Below, piece by piece: positions 5,762 to 6,407 of a DNA stretch of 6,407 bases. Position numbers and translations under genes: made by a program. The notes beneath the pieces are model-generated. The model saw only the letters and a program-made list of their open reading frames with translations, made no database searches and was not told the origin of the DNA. How positions within the stretch are numbered: the first letter of the stretch is position 1; the number at the start of each line of letters is the position of its first letter. The stretch is from an uncultured Shinella sp. (lineage in GTDB: Bacteria > Pseudomonadota > Alphaproteobacteria > Rhizobiales > Rhizobiaceae), in NCBI RefSeq assembly GCF_946479415.1, contig NZ_CAMLFY010000183.1, positions 1 through 6,407 of the forward strand, read 5' to 3'.

Positions 5762-6407
5762 ATGCAGACGATCGCACTCGTCGACGACGACCGGAACATT
5801 CTCACATCCGTGTCGATCGCCCTTGAGGCGGAAGGCTACAAGGTCGAGACCTATACGGACGGTGCGTCCGCGCTCGACGGCCTTCTGGCCCGCCCGCCGC
5901 ATCTCGGCATCTTCGACATCAAGATGCCGCGCATGGACGGCATGGAGCTTCTGCGCCGCTTGCGCCAGAAGTCGGACATTCCGGTGATCTTCCTCACCTC
6001 CAAGGATGAAGAGATCGACGAACTGTTCGGCCTCAAGATGGGCGCCGACGACTTCATCACCAAGCCGTTCTCCCAGCGTCTGCTCGTCGAGCGCGTCAAG
6101 GCGATCCTGCGCCGCGCCTCGAGCCGTGAAGCCGCTGCGTCTGCCGGCGGCAGCGCTGCCGGCACCCCGGCCAAAACAGGCGAAGTCGCCGCCCGCTCGC
6201 TGGAGCGCGGCCAGCTCGTCATGGACCAGGAGCGCCACACCTGCACCTGGAAGGGCGAGCCGGTGACGCTGACCGTGACCGAATTTCTCATCCTGCACTC
6301 GCTGGCGCAGCGTCCCGGTGTGGTAAAAAGCCGTGATTCGTTGATGGATTCAGCCTATGATGAGCAGGTCTATGTCGACGACCGCACCATCGACAGCCAC
6401 ATCAAGC
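5762..6407 (+). CDS. chvI: Response regulator ChvI of the ChvG-ChvI two-component system (3' end missing)
   Basis: ChvI is the OmpR/PhoB-type DNA-binding partner of the membrane kinase ChvG (ExoS in Sinorhizobium). The system responds to acid and envelope stress and, with periplasmic ExoR, controls exopolysaccharide, motility and host-interaction genes. 215 complete codons are visible of an expected 240 or so. The receiver domain (1-118) has the acidic pocket D8-D10, the phospho-acceptor Asp52 ([11 protein letters not shown]), Thr79 and Lys101 (TKPF). An Ala/Gly-rich linker at about 119-145 leads to the winged-helix domain from about 150, with [20 protein letters not shown] and the recognition helix [11 protein letters not shown] at the window edge. 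The preferred ATG at 5762 gives the [10 protein letters not shown] start of known homologues and has GGAG nine bases upstream. In-frame ATGs at 5741 and 5747 would add seven or five residues. chvG is expected downstream but is not in the window. Confidence 0.96.
   Translation, partial: MQTIALVDDDRNILTSVSIALEAEGYKVETYTDGASALDGLLARPPHLGIFDIKMPRMDGMELLRRLRQKSDIPVIFLTSKDEEIDELFGLKMGADDFITKPFSQRLLVERVKAILRRASSREAAASAGGSAAGTPAKTGEVAARSLERGQLVMDQERHTCTWKGEPVTLTVTEFLILHSLAQRPGVVKSRDSLMDSAYDEQVYVDDRTIDSHIK

Noticed and set aside
5642..6298. Minus-strand open frame of 218 codons opposite chvI
   Set aside because: It is a composition shadow of chvI that runs on into the chvI leader. No motif supports it.

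Overview
The window looks like core chromosome of an alphaproteobacterium in the Rhizobiaceae (Rhizobium, Agrobacterium, Ensifer or Shinella type). The evidence is the gene content and order (hisF-hisE-coaA; pckA divergent from chvI), a ChvI protein that I recognise as close to those of Sinorhizobium and Agrobacterium, a 536-residue PckA, and strongly G/C-ending codons. I cannot name the genus. I see no insertion sequence, tRNA or rRNA gene, CRISPR array or prophage gene.

Layout. (1) 1-2052, plus strand: the end of a histidine operon, with hisF (cut by the left edge), hisE and coaA. hisE follows hisF with a strong Shine-Dalgarno sequence, and coaA overlaps hisE by one base. (2) 2058-3837, minus strand, read right to left: arfB (ribosome rescue hydrolase), then kbp (BON-LysM potassium-binding protein), then alkB (demethylating DNA repair). 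alkB starts on the base right after the kbp stop codon. The coaA and alkB genes converge with only five bases between their stops. (3) 3837-5447, minus strand: pckA (gluconeogenic PEP carboxykinase), followed by a clear intrinsic terminator at 3786-3814. (4) 5448-5761: a divergent control region of about 300 bp. It contains a 100-bp stretch of only about 25% GC with a 13-bp direct repeat (TAATCGATTTAAA) at a 42-bp interval and a related degenerate copy between them. (5) 5762-6407, plus strand: chvI, the response regulator of the ChvG-ChvI acid/envelope-stress system, cut by the right edge.

How it fits together. Histidine synthesis and the first step of CoA synthesis appear to share a transcript. 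pckA and chvI share one regulatory region, which fits the reported acid induction of pckA in Agrobacterium and carbon-source control of pckA in Sinorhizobium. The minus-strand genes between are small housekeeping or stress functions.

No new multi-gene system is visible. The signals most worth checking are regulatory: the CG-centred repeats between pckA and chvI, a 12-bp perfect palindrome in the chvI leader, and the abutting kbp-alkB pair.
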